The notes under the pieces were generated by a model. It was given only the letters and a program-made list of their open reading frames with translations, was not told where the DNA came from and ran no database searches. A DNA stretch of 64,000 nucleotides from CAYTLW01 sp964438735 (GTDB lineage Bacteria; Myxococcota_A; UBA9042): positions 1 to 64,000 of the forward strand of contig CAYTLW010000012.1 of the NCBI GenBank assembly GCA_964438735.1, given 5' to 3'. Made by a program: the position numbers and the translations under genes. Positions within the stretch are counted from its first letter, which is position 1. Every line of letters starts with the position of its first letter. This document shows positions 43,286 through 52,327 of the stretch, piece after piece.

Positions 43286-44514
43286 ATGCGCCAATGGACC
43301 GATCTGCTTGGAATACTGGCTTGTTGTGTCATCGCGACCGCCGCTGGATGCGACCAATCGCCGCAGGAGCCCCCTTTGGAGGAGGCTTCATCCAGCGATG
43401 GAGCAGAAGCGCCCCGAAAAGCCGGCACCTCGGCCGCGGCACCGTCCGGTTCTCACACCGCAGCCCCTCCCGCCGGCCTGTCGTGCCAGGATAAGTGCGG
43501 CCTCTACACCGCCGGCGACACCTGTCAATGCGATCCCAACTGCGCGTTATACGAAGATTGTTGCGCAGACAAGGCGTCGCTTTGCGGCGGCGTTGATCGC
43601 GCCCCGACGAAAGGACCGCACACGGACAGCTGCCAGGATCACTGTGGCGAGTACGCCACCGCCGCCACCTGCCAATGCGATTCCGGTTGCCAGAGTTTTG
43701 GCGACTGCTGCGCTGACTTCGGACCGGTCTGCATCGGCGAGACCGCCATGCCCTGTGCCGTGCCATGCCAGGGCGACGAGGTCTGCTTCACAGGCCTCAC
43801 CAAACACGGAGAGTGCGTGGTCCCAACCTGCGCCGTACCCGGTCCCGGCGGTCTGGCCGTCTTCGCGCTCGACCAGGTGGTCATCGCGCCGACGGAGCAG
43901 GGCTGCGATCTCAACGAGGATGCCAAGCCGGATAACGCCATGGGGGTGCTCTCGGGCTTTCTCGGCGATACGAGCGGGGACACCGCCAACTGGCTGGCGA
44001 CCGCCTCGCCCCGGCCGGTATTGTACGCAGCGCAGTGGCCGGGCGAGGTCACCCAGACGACGCTCATACAGGCCGGCCTGAGCGGAGGTCCTAAGCCACA
44101 ATTCGCCGCCAATGACTTCGATCTTCTGCAGCAGGGGGCATCTGCGCTCCGCGACTACGGATCGGCGCGGTCGGTTCCAAAGTCAAGCCGGGCAAGGCGC
44201 GGCTGATCATCGTCTTGATGGGTCTGCCGCTGATGCTCGACCTGCAGGTGGCCCAGTGGCAACCCAAGGGCAAGTCGGTGGTCGGTGACAAGCTCGCGGG
44301 CACATTGTGCGGGGCGACGAGCAAGCAAGCCGTCGAGGATGCCATCGACGGCATTCCCGACAGCGCGCTCAGTCAGATCGGCGGCAAGTCCGCAGTGCAC
44401 AATATCCTCGCCAATCTGCTGACCCCCGATGTGGACCTGGACGGTGACGATGAAGCGGACGCCATCTCGGTGGCGGCGCACTTCGTAGCCAGCCGGATCG
44501 ACACCGAGGACTGA
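43286..44514 (+). pseudogene. Frameshifted lipoprotein with two somatomedin-B-like domains
   Basis: From the ATG at 43286 (AGAGGGGGG just upstream) comes a lipoprotein signal (lipobox TAAGC, Cys 22), a Ser/Ala/Pro linker and two Cys-rich modules. Their pattern is CxxxCG....CxCD..C....DCCAD...C, close to somatomedin-B domains. A globular region follows. Near 44134-44138 (GGGGG) the coding frame shifts: the first frame ends with low-quality sequence at 44206. The neighbouring frame carries clear coding (IGAVGSKVKPGKARLIIVLMG onward) through to 44514. Overall length is consistent with loss of one base. Either a recent inactivation or a sequence error in the G run. Confidence 0.75.
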
Positions 44515-44570
44515 TACTCGACAGCCGGAATGCGGCTCCGGCTCATCACCACGCCGCCAGGGAGGAGAAC

Positions 44571-45671
44571 ATGCGTACAGGCCAAGAAGCGACAATGCCC
44601 AGATCCATCTTCGCGCTGGCGGTTTTTGCCTGCGTGGCGTTCGCGGGATGCCAGTTCCACCACCCGCAGGAATCCTACAGCGGCGGAGGCTCGGGGTGGA
44701 GTTCTGACCCCTACGCCAATCACACGATTTCGACGGCGCATGGCCCGCCGGCTTCATGCGGCATGACGCACAGCGAGATGCAGTGGTTCAGCGCGGCCGC
44801 CAACGCAGCCGACTACTCCATTCACGAGCTGATCGCCTGCGGTGGCGCGCAGGTCGCCCTTGCCAGGACGCTCTTCGTGGCCGTGTTCGCGGGGAACGAG
44901 GAGGTCTTTGACTATGATCCCGAGACGCTCGAGCAGGTACGCACGCAGCTGGGTGCGTTTCAGAGCGCGGGTCAGCTGCCTTTCGAGAACATCGGCCAAG
45001 GCAAGTGGCGGATGAAGAATACGGCCGGCACCAGCGCTGGTGTGGCGTTCGATGTTCTGATTCACGAGCCCGCTGGGGCCATCGTGACCGACAATCCGTT
45101 CATGTTGGAGAGCTATCTGCAGGGCGTCACAGTGACCTACGCCATGACGTTCGAGCAGATGAAGGCCGCCCCGACCAGTCCAAATACCTACACCATCAAG
45201 TGGCAGAAGCTGGGCCCCCTGGGCTCCATGCTGGCCGGCGCGCGCGGCGAGGTGCCCAACCCCATCGTTCTGCACATCTCGGCGATGGACTTCCTGGCCA
45301 CCGTCGATGGCAACGGCTCGGCGGCCCTGTTCGGCCCCTTCGCGAACCTGCTCGACGTGGGCTTGAGTTCACACGTCGACCTGGTGCAGAAGCGCCCGGG
45401 CGGCGAGGTGCGCTACGACATGCAGGCGCCCCGCGAGGCGTTGCGCACAGCTGCCTTGAACTCGGTCGTCGCTTTTCAAGTGGTGGGCCTGAACGTCGCC
45501 AATGGGAGCCGTTCCCTGCACAGCGTCGGCAGCGGCAAGTTGGGCGCCCAGGGATACGGGCTGGTCGGCACGTTGACACTGGCCGGGCAGCGACAGGACG
45601 GCGGCAAGATCGAGGTGGACCTCAAGTACACCGGCGGCACCTATGCCAACGAGGCCTGGCGCTGCGATTAG
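44571..45671 (+). CDS. Lipoprotein of unknown function
   Basis: A 366-residue predicted lipoprotein with lipobox VAFAGC (Cys 27), a Ser/Gly/Tyr-rich linker and a globular region to the C-terminal Cys. I do not recognise the family. The body has alternating strands and helices with few Cys, unlike its Cys-rich neighbours. GGGAGGAG precedes the ATG at 44571; a second ATG eight codons in would also give a lipoprotein signal. It lies 56 bp after the somatomedin-B-like gene and may be co-transcribed. Confidence 0.65.
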   Translation: MRTGQEATMPRSIFALAVFACVAFAGCQFHHPQESYSGGGSGWSSDPYANHTISTAHGPPASCGMTHSEMQWFSAAANAADYSIHELIACGGAQVALARTLFVAVFAGNEEVFDYDPETLEQVRTQLGAFQSAGQLPFENIGQGKWRMKNTAGTSAGVAFDVLIHEPAGAIVTDNPFMLESYLQGVTVTYAMTFEQMKAAPTSPNTYTIKWQKLGPLGSMLAGARGEVPNPIVLHISAMDFLATVDGNGSAALFGPFANLLDVGLSSHVDLVQKRPGGEVRYDMQAPREALRTAALNSVVAFQVVGLNVANGSRSLHSVGSGKLGAQGYGLVGTLTLAGQRQDGGKIEVDLKYTGGTYANEAWRCD

Positions 45672-45708
45672 GGGGCGAGGGACGCGCATGGCCCCCAGGA
45701 CCGCGAGT

Positions 45709-46523
45709 TCACGCGATGGATGCCACGAGCTCCGTGGTCACGATCCACAGGCGATCGGCCATGGCGTCGTCCAGGGCGTTGTCGGTCGGCGCCTCTTCTT
45801 TGCAGTCGGCAAAGTACCTGCCGTTGACGTCAGCCAGCGACGGAGACGTCGCCACCATGACCTGGGTCGCCGCGCCCTGGGCAATGGTCTTGAAGTTCAC
45901 CTGGTGCGAGATGCTCTCGTACATGGCTGCAGCGTTCGGGATGTTGCGCGCCAGGTTGGTCTTGATGACGCCGGGGTGGACCGCGTTGGCCGTGCGCTGC
46001 CGGCCTCGCCGGCAAATCGTCGGGCCAGCGAGCGGGCGAAGAGGAGATTGGCCAGCTTGGAGTTCCCGTAGAGGCGCCAGGGGTGGTAGTCCCGCTCGCC
46101 GGAGAGGTTGTCGAACTCGATGCCCTGTTCGTGCGCCATTCGATGGGCGCCGCTGCTGAGCATGACCACGCGGCCGCGGTCCGTCAGGCGGTCGATGATG
46201 CCCTGCAGTCGCCGGTCGATGGCGCACACGGAGTCGACCGCTCGGCGTACCGACGCCAGATCGGAAAGCTCGCAGGCGATCGGGGTCCCGTCACCCTCGC
46301 CCATGCCGAGCTCGGCGAACGCGTTGGCGGCTTTGGCGACCGTTCGCGCCAGCCCGATGACGTGACCGCCACGGGCGTGCAGGATCCGGGTCGTCTCCAG
46401 ACCCAGACCTGAGTTGCAGCCGGTGACCAGCCAGGTGGTCCCGCTGAGGTCGAGGCCTTCGGTGACCTCCTCGGCGGTGCTGGAGAAGCCGAAACCGGTC
46501 GGTCCGATGTTGCTGTCATTCAT
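45709..46523 (-). pseudogene. Short-chain dehydrogenase/reductase pseudogene
   Basis: An SDR of the retinol-dehydrogenase-like type broken by two lesions. The 5' part (from 46523) has the cofactor motif TGCNSGLG and later GRVVMLSSGAHRM and YGNSK (YxxxK catalytic pair). Between AIDRRLQGI and IDRLTDRGRV about 30 residues usually containing the NNAG motif are missing. Near 46000 the frame shifts: the 3' part continues in another frame as TANAVHPGVIKTNLAR and on to the stop at 45709. The start overlaps the end of the symporter gene by 8 bp, so it was once the last gene of that operon. Confidence 0.8.
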
Positions 46524-47985
46524 GCGCGCTCTCCTGTGCTTGCTGCGGCTCGGCGGGCTGTCGTGGCCCCCTCGACATGGCTCCGATGACCGCCGCGTTC
46601 AAGGCCAGCCCCCACAACCCAGCGTGTAGCGGTACCGGCTGCCAGTCCGGGCGGATGACAAACACCACCGTCAGCGCCGAACCGGCCAGCAATCCGGCGA
46701 CCAGCGCCCGACCCGGCACGCGCGGGAAGTAGAGGACCGCCACCACAACGGGCGCGAACTGCACCACGGCTCCATAGGCCGACAACAGCAGCATCACCAG
46801 CGACCCCTCGTAGACGACAGCCACCAGGTACGACAACAGCATGACCGCGACTACGGTCCACTGGATGACCCGCCGTTCCACCGTCGAGCCCATCTTCCGG
46901 CCCATGGCGTGCACCATCCCGTCGCGCACCGCGATGGAGGCGGCGGCGTGCGCCATGGCGTCGCCCGAGGACATGGACGCGGCCAGCGCCCCGGCGCAGA
47001 ACAGACCGACCAGCACGGCCGGGATCTCCATGTTCATCAACATGTGGGGCAGGATCTGGTCGGCCCGGGCGGGGGCGGAGGCGAAGAGCACGCCAGCGAA
47101 TCCGATGAGAAAGAGCGGCACCAGAAAGAGCTGGAACGTCGGGTAGAGCACCACCGTGCGACGAATCGTCCGGTCGTCTTTGGCGGTGAACGCCTTCATG
47201 AAGATGTGCGGCCAGAACGAAAAGCCGATGGCCGATACCAGCACCGCCGCCGAGTACTCGCCCCAGGTCCACGGCGCGCCTTTGTAGGTCAGTCCCGGCG
47301 GCACCAGGTGTTCGGGACGCGCAGCGGCGAGCTGCTCGAACATCTCGCCGACGCCGCCGTAGAGCTTGTGGGGCAGATACAGGCCCAGCCCCCAGGCCAG
47401 CAGCAACATGAAGATGCCCTGGAAGGTATTGGTCCAGCCCACGCCGAGCACGCCGCTGCGCAGCACGTAGATGAGCACCACGCCGTAGACCAGGGCCGCG
47501 CCCACCCAGGCCGGCAGGGCGCCGCGGGTGACCGTCTCCAGCACGTAGCCGGCGCCCTTCATCTGCAGGGCCAGGTACGGCACAAAGGCCACCACCGAGA
47601 CCACGGCCATGATGCCGGCGATGGCCGGGATGCCGCTGCGATCGGCGACCATCTCGGCCTGGGTGACGTAGCCGTGTTTGCGGCCCAGCTGCGCCGCCTT
47701 CGGGCCCATGAAATAAAAGGGCACGAAGCCGAGCACGCCGTAGCCCAGGATGTAGAACGCCGCGGCGCCACGGCTGAAGGCCCAGCCCGGCCCGCCCAGG
47801 AAGGCGAAGGCCGAGAAGATGGTCGCGCCGGTGATGAAGTACATCAGCACCAGGCCCAGGCTGCGGTCGCCGGCGACGTAGCCCTCTGACGTGGTGCTCG
47901 CCTTGCGTCCCGGCCACAGGCCCACCGCCAGGCAGGCGGCCAGGTAGCCCAGGGAGACCAGCAGGACGACGGTAGATGAGGGCAT
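46516..47985 (-). CDS. Sodium:solute symporter (SSS) family transporter
   Basis: A 489-residue integral membrane protein with about 13 hydrophobic segments. SSS-family signatures are GDRSLGLVLMYFITGATIFSAF and, near residue 330, SMSSGDAMAHAAAS. The subgroup with an adjacent small DUF3311-type protein typically carries monocarboxylates or similar organic anions; the actual substrate is not readable. The small partner gene ends 8 bp upstream, and the broken SDR gene overlaps its 3' end, indicating a three-gene operon. Confidence 0.88.
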   Translation of the reverse strand: MPSSTVVLLVSLGYLAACLAVGLWPGRKASTTSEGYVAGDRSLGLVLMYFITGATIFSAFAFLGGPGWAFSRGAAAFYILGYGVLGFVPFYFMGPKAAQLGRKHGYVTQAEMVADRSGIPAIAGIMAVVSVVAFVPYLALQMKGAGYVLETVTRGALPAWVGAALVYGVVLIYVLRSGVLGVGWTNTFQGIFMLLLAWGLGLYLPHKLYGGVGEMFEQLAAARPEHLVPPGLTYKGAPWTWGEYSAAVLVSAIGFSFWPHIFMKAFTAKDDRTIRRTVVLYPTFQLFLVPLFLIGFAGVLFASAPARADQILPHMLMNMEIPAVLVGLFCAGALAASMSSGDAMAHAAASIAVRDGMVHAMGRKMGSTVERRVIQWTVVAVMLLSYLVAVVYEGSLVMLLLSAYGAVVQFAPVVVAVLYFPRVPGRALVAGLLAGSALTVVFVIRPDWQPVPLHAGLWGLALNAAVIGAMSRGPRQPAEPQQAQESAHE

Positions 47986-47993
47986 GGCTGCGC

Positions 47994-48203
47994 TCAGTCC
48001 TTCTCGCCGTAGGCCAGGTGATACCCGCCCAGGACGCCGAGCATGGCCAGCACCCAGGCGATGTTCCAGGCCAGCGCGCAGGGCACGCCGAGTACGCGCG
48101 TGTCCAGCAAGGGGCCCAGCAAGACGTGGCCCGGCCAGGTCAGCGCCGCAGCGGCGACGATGACGAAGAGCGCGAAGAGCAGGGTGGCGGTGCGACGCGG
48201 CAT
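47994..48203 (-). CDS. Small two-helix membrane protein (DUF3311-like) partner of the symporter
   Basis: A 69-residue protein with two predicted membrane helices (about 6-30 and 42-64) and a short charged C-terminus (AYGEKD). Proteins of this kind are regularly encoded just upstream of SSS symporters and are thought to be accessory subunits. ATG 48203 is chosen because it gives the normal length; the longer open frame upstream has no coding character. Confidence 0.75.
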   Translation of the reverse strand: MPRRTATLLFALFVIVAAAALTWPGHVLLGPLLDTRVLGVPCALAWNIAWVLAMLGVLGGYHLAYGEKD

Positions 48204-48268
48204 GACCGGCTCAGACTTGCCACGTCGGCGGGGCGAAGGCAATGACCGCGTACGGCCACCTCGTGCCT

Positions 48269-51200
48269 CTAATTGCAGGTGCCGGACTTGCAGGTTCCGC
48301 CGGCACCGCAGGGCAGGCCGTCGCTGATGGGCAGGTGCTGGCAGCCTTTGGATTCGTCGCAGAGGTCGTAGCTGCACGGGTTGCCATCGTCGCATCCAGG
48401 CGGATTCGGCTGGGCGCATTTGCCCTTGGGATCGCAGGCGGCGTGCCCCCAGCGGTCGGTCCTTATCACCCAGGCACTCAGTCCACCGACCTTGTCGCGT
48501 GTGCCGATCAGGGCGAGCGTGCCGTCGGACAGCGACACATGGTCTCCATGGTTGTTGACCTGCTTGTCTCCAAGCGCTCGCTCCCAGAGCAGCTTGCCCT
48601 TGGCGTCAACCGAAACCAGCAGGGCGGCTTTGGTCACTCCGCCGCCACCCACGCGAAATCCGGACAGGACCAGCTCCCCGCCAGGCAACGCGCTGATGCT
48701 GCGGTTGTGGGTCGCCGTTTGGCCTGGCAGCACCGCCAGCGCCAATTCACTGCCTGCGGAAGACAGCCGCCACATGGCCATCTGGGTGTCCTTGCCGCTG
48801 TGGGCGTAGCTCGCGCTGGTCGCACAACTGCCGTCAGGCAGAATCGTCAGGCCGTAGAGCACCACGCTGCCATTGCCGGCAGCCAGCGTCTTCGGCTTGG
48901 CCCAGGCCGGGTTCATCTTGGCGTCGTATCCTTGCAGCCAGCCCCTGCTGCCCTTGAAGCTGGGGTTCACGTAAGTGCCGCCGGCGTAGATGCCCCCATC
49001 TGCCCGCGCTGCGGCTACGAACAGGCCGAGACCGACGACCGTCTTGCTGGACTGTACGGCGCCATTTGCGCTCAGTACGCGGATGCGACCATAGAGCGTG
49101 ATGTCCTTGGCGCCGACCTTGACGTAGTCGTAGCCAACTGCGACCTGGGTGCCGTCGGCTCGCTCGATCAGGTCGCGCAGGACGCCGTGATGGGAGCCAC
49201 TCAGGGTCTTGTACTCCACAAGCTGCGGCTGGTTGCCGCTGGCGGACGTGCGGAAGAGCACCGGCAGATCCATGGACTTGGAGATCTGGCCTGTTACGAC
49301 GACCTGGCCATTCTTCAGGGCAGAAATATCGGAGGCGAAAACGGCCTTCGACCCGGGCGCCCCCTGTTTCCAGAGCATCTTGCCCTGCTCGTCCAGGCGA
49401 GCGACATAGGCCGTCGCCAGGTTGCCGACGTAGTGCATGCCCGTGGCCACCAGACCGCCATCTGGATGATTGGCGATGGCCTTGCCGAAGGACTTGTACA
49501 CACCGATGGTATAGACCTTGTCGAAGAGTGGATTTACCCCGCCCTGGCAGGTGCCCGCCTGGCAGGTCTCACCGGATGTACACGGCTTGCCGTCGTCGCA
49601 GTCAACCTTGGAGAGGGCGCTGTTGATGCAACCCTGACCGACCACGCAGCCCACCCCGGTGCAGTCCTTGCCGTCGTCGCAGTCGGCGACTTTCTTGCCG
49701 AAGCAGCCGCCCTTATCCTTGCAGATGGGGTGCCCCCAACCGTCCACCAACTCGAGTCGAATCTTGCCGGTGTATGCGCCCGCCTTGGTCTGCCGCGAGG
49801 CCAGCGCGATCGCACCGTCGAGCAAGGGATAGCCGTCAGAGATTTCAAACTCGCTGCCTGCGGACTTCAACCAGCGCACGTCGCCGTCTGCGCTGAATCG
49901 GGCCGACATTGCATATCCCTTGCCAGGACTCACGAATCGCCGCCCGGCGAAGACGAATTCGCCGTCCGACAGGCGTTCGATGCCGCCGTACGACGCGGGC
50001 ATACCCAGATCGATGGGCACATCTGTGACGGTCTTGCCTGCTTTGTCCACACGCAGCACGCGCAAAGGCCATTGTTGGGTGCTGCTCTGGTAGGCCTGGC
50101 CGGCGATCAGATGGCCGCCGTCGGCCAGTCGCTGAACCGTCCAGGGTGCTCTGGAGTCGGGCGTCGCGATGACGGTCTTCGAGACGATCACCCCGGCGTC
50201 ACTCACGACGAGCAGTGCGACGTCGAAACCGGGAGGGGCATCCACGATGACCGACGCGGCGACAGTCCAGCTGCCGTCCTTGTTCACCGTCACCGCTCTC
50301 GGGGTGCAGTTCTTGTACAGATTGTGGACCAGGTCAAAGACCTTCTTACCCGAGGCATGGTACCGGCTCACGCGACACGAGAAGGCCCCCTTGTAGACGT
50401 ATCGAGAAGCGAATGCGACCGAGTCGTCGGGCATTCTGACCATCAACGGCGCGTCGAAGCTGTGGTGGCTGCCGGGCAGGGTGTGCGACCACAAGACCTT
50501 GCCCTGGGCGCCAACGCGGGTGAGCCAGATCTTCTTGGACGTCTGGCCGCTGACCACGGAGGACGCCTCACCCAGCAGAATCGCCCCGCCATCCTTCATC
50601 GGCAGCAGCGCTTTTCCCTTGTCGTCCACGTCGGCCATGCCCGGCTTATATGTCTTGTGCCACAACAACTTGCCCGCACGACTCAGTCGCCACAGGGCAA
50701 TCGCCGCCCCAGGCCCGGTCTGTCCGATGCTCCAGCCCAGGACGAAGATGTCACCGTTGTGTGCCGGCCGGACCACAGCGACATGGTTCGTCGTCGCGGG
50801 CTCGCCCACCAGCACCTCGAACAACGCCGGCTTGCCGCCGCCGCACTTGCCGCCTTCGCAGGACTCTTTCACCGTGCATTCCTGCCCATCATCGCAGGGC
50901 CCCTTGTCCACAGGAGCGGCCGCGCAGCCCCCTGGCATGGCGCACGAGTCCTTGGTGCACGGATTGCCGTCGTCGCACTTCTTGACCGCGCCGGCCACGC
51001 ACTTGCCGGCGTCGCAATGGTCCTTGTCGGTGCACAAGTCGCCATCGTCACACGTGGTCTTGCCGTCGCTGCTCTTGTCATGCGCGCAGCCGACGTTCTT
51101 TTTGCAGCTGTCGACGGTGCAGGCGTTGCCGTCATCGCACACCTTGGCCGCCCCGGGAGTGCAGGTGCCGGACTTGCAGACGTCGTCCACGGTGCAGGCG

Positions 51201-52195
51201 TCGTTGTCGGTGCACGTGGCCGCGTTGGGCAGGTGCTGGCAGCCCTTGGCAGGGCTGCAGTTGTCGTCAGTGCAGGCGTCGCCATCGTCGCAGGAAGCGG
51301 GCGGTCCGGGCTGGCACTTGCCTTCGCCGCACTTGTCGCCGCTGGTGCAGGCGTTGTCGTCATCGCAGGCGCCTGCAGCCGGCGGGAAGAGGCAGCCCTT
51401 GTCGGGTTTGCAGTCATCCTTGGTGCAGGGGTTGCCGTCCTTGCAGGCTTTGGGCAGGGCGTCGACGCACTTGCCGGCGGTGCACTTCTCGCCCTGCGTG
51501 CACAGGTCGCCGTCTTCGCAGGCCTTGCCAGCGGCCTCGTCGATCATCGCGCACTTGCCCGTCTTGGGCTGGCAGATGTTGTGTACGCAGTCCGTGTCGC
51601 CATCGGCAGGACATGGCGGCGGTTCGGTGGCCGGCTCCACCTGGCACTTGAAGCCGGATGACGTCAAAACGCAGTGCAGGGTGCCGTTACAGGCGTCGCC
51701 GTCGTCCATGGGCGCGCAATCTGCATCTACAGCGCACAGACACGTGACCTTGTTGCCGGCGCATTTGCCCTCGTCGCAGCCGTCCTCGACCGTGCAGTGA
51801 TCGCCATCGCTGCAGGTGACCTGCACAGGCAGGTATACGCAGCCGTCCTTGTCGGAGTTGCAGGAATCGCTGGTACACACCTCGTCGTCATCGCAGGCGA
51901 CGGGTTTTCCCTGACCACAGGTGCCGCCGTTGCAGGTCTGCTTTTCGGTACAAGGATCCCCATCGTCGCAGTCCGCGCCATCTTTGCACGCGGGTCCGGC
52001 GTCGACGGCGACGTCCACGCCTGCATCCTGAGCGACGTCGGCTTCGCTTGCGTCGTCCTTGGTCGACCCCTGGTCCGCCGCCACGTCGGCTGCGATGTCG
52101 GCGAAATTCGCGTCGTCGGGGATGTCTTCGGTGCAGGCGACCAGGCACCACAGCGCCAGCGACAGAGCAACAGAGCATGCGCGCATATTGCACAT
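48269..52195 (-). CDS. Giant Cys-rich lipoprotein with propeller-like repeat region
   Basis: A 1308-residue predicted lipoprotein with lipobox LVAC (Cys 21), an Asp/Ala linker and about 14 Cys-rich units of the CxDGxxCTxDxCxxxxGC type (about residues 60-450). A beta-strand repeat region follows, with units such as DIFVLGWS, GAILLGEA, SVAFASRY, GHLIAGQAY, EFVFAGRRF and GLVATGMHY, resembling a beta-propeller or delta-60-like array. It is interrupted by further Cys-rich units near residues 830-900 and closed by two more at the C-terminus. It is the same kind of Cys-rich rod as the protein at 25.8 kb but with added propeller regions. AGGAGG sits 7 nt before the ATG at 52195. Probably a surface adhesin or binding protein; no enzyme motif is seen. 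Confidence 0.78.
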   Translation of the reverse strand: MCNMRACSVALSLALWCLVACTEDIPDDANFADIAADVAADQGSTKDDASEADVAQDAGVDVAVDAGPACKDGADCDDGDPCTEKQTCNGGTCGQGKPVACDDDEVCTSDSCNSDKDGCVYLPVQVTCSDGDHCTVEDGCDEGKCAGNKVTCLCAVDADCAPMDDGDACNGTLHCVLTSSGFKCQVEPATEPPPCPADGDTDCVHNICQPKTGKCAMIDEAAGKACEDGDLCTQGEKCTAGKCVDALPKACKDGNPCTKDDCKPDKGCLFPPAAGACDDDNACTSGDKCGEGKCQPGPPASCDDGDACTDDNCSPAKGCQHLPNAATCTDNDACTVDDVCKSGTCTPGAAKVCDDGNACTVDSCKKNVGCAHDKSSDGKTTCDDGDLCTDKDHCDAGKCVAGAVKKCDDGNPCTKDSCAMPGGCAAAPVDKGPCDDGQECTVKESCEGGKCGGGKPALFEVLVGEPATTNHVAVVRPAHNGDIFVLGWSIGQTGPGAAIALWRLSRAGKLLWHKTYKPGMADVDDKGKALLPMKDGGAILLGEASSVVSGQTSKKIWLTRVGAQGKVLWSHTLPGSHHSFDAPLMVRMPDDSVAFASRYVYKGAFSCRVSRYHASGKKVFDLVHNLYKNCTPRAVTVNKDGSWTVAASVIVDAPPGFDVALLVVSDAGVIVSKTVIATPDSRAPWTVQRLADGGHLIAGQAYQSSTQQWPLRVLRVDKAGKTVTDVPIDLGMPASYGGIERLSDGEFVFAGRRFVSPGKGYAMSARFSADGDVRWLKSAGSEFEISDGYPLLDGAIALASRQTKAGAYTGKIRLELVDGWGHPICKDKGGCFGKKVADCDDGKDCTGVGCVVGQGCINSALSKVDCDDGKPCTSGETCQAGTCQGGVNPLFDKVYTIGVYKSFGKAIANHPDGGLVATGMHYVGNLATAYVARLDEQGKMLWKQGAPGSKAVFASDISALKNGQVVVTGQISKSMDLPVLFRTSASGNQPQLVEYKTLSGSHHGVLRDLIERADGTQVAVGYDYVKVGAKDITLYGRIRVLSANGAVQSSKTVVGLGLFVAAARADGGIYAGGTYVNPSFKGSRGWLQGYDAKMNPAWAKPKTLAAGNGSVVLYGLTILPDGSCATSASYAHSGKDTQMAMWRLSSAGSELALAVLPGQTATHNRSISALPGGELVLSGFRVGGGGVTKAALLVSVDAKGKLLWERALGDKQVNNHGDHVSLSDGTLALIGTRDKVGGLSAWVIRTDRWGHAACDPKGKCAQPNPPGCDDGNPCSYDLCDESKGCQHLPISDGLPCGAGGTCKSGTCN

Positions 52196-52327
52196 CGACA
52201 ACGCCTCCTGGGCGGGACATGGGGCCCGCAGCTTCCAGACACGAAGGTGCATAATAACGGATCGGAGCCGTCGCATGGAAGGGCGCGTATGGCGAGCATT
52301 CGGCAGCGTGTTGCCGGTGGCCGGGGG

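Noticed and set aside
48242..51661. Long plus-strand open frame (about 1139 codons)
   Set aside because: Antisense shadow of the giant Cys-rich lipoprotein; its composition mirrors the Cys/Asp/Gly codons on the other strand.
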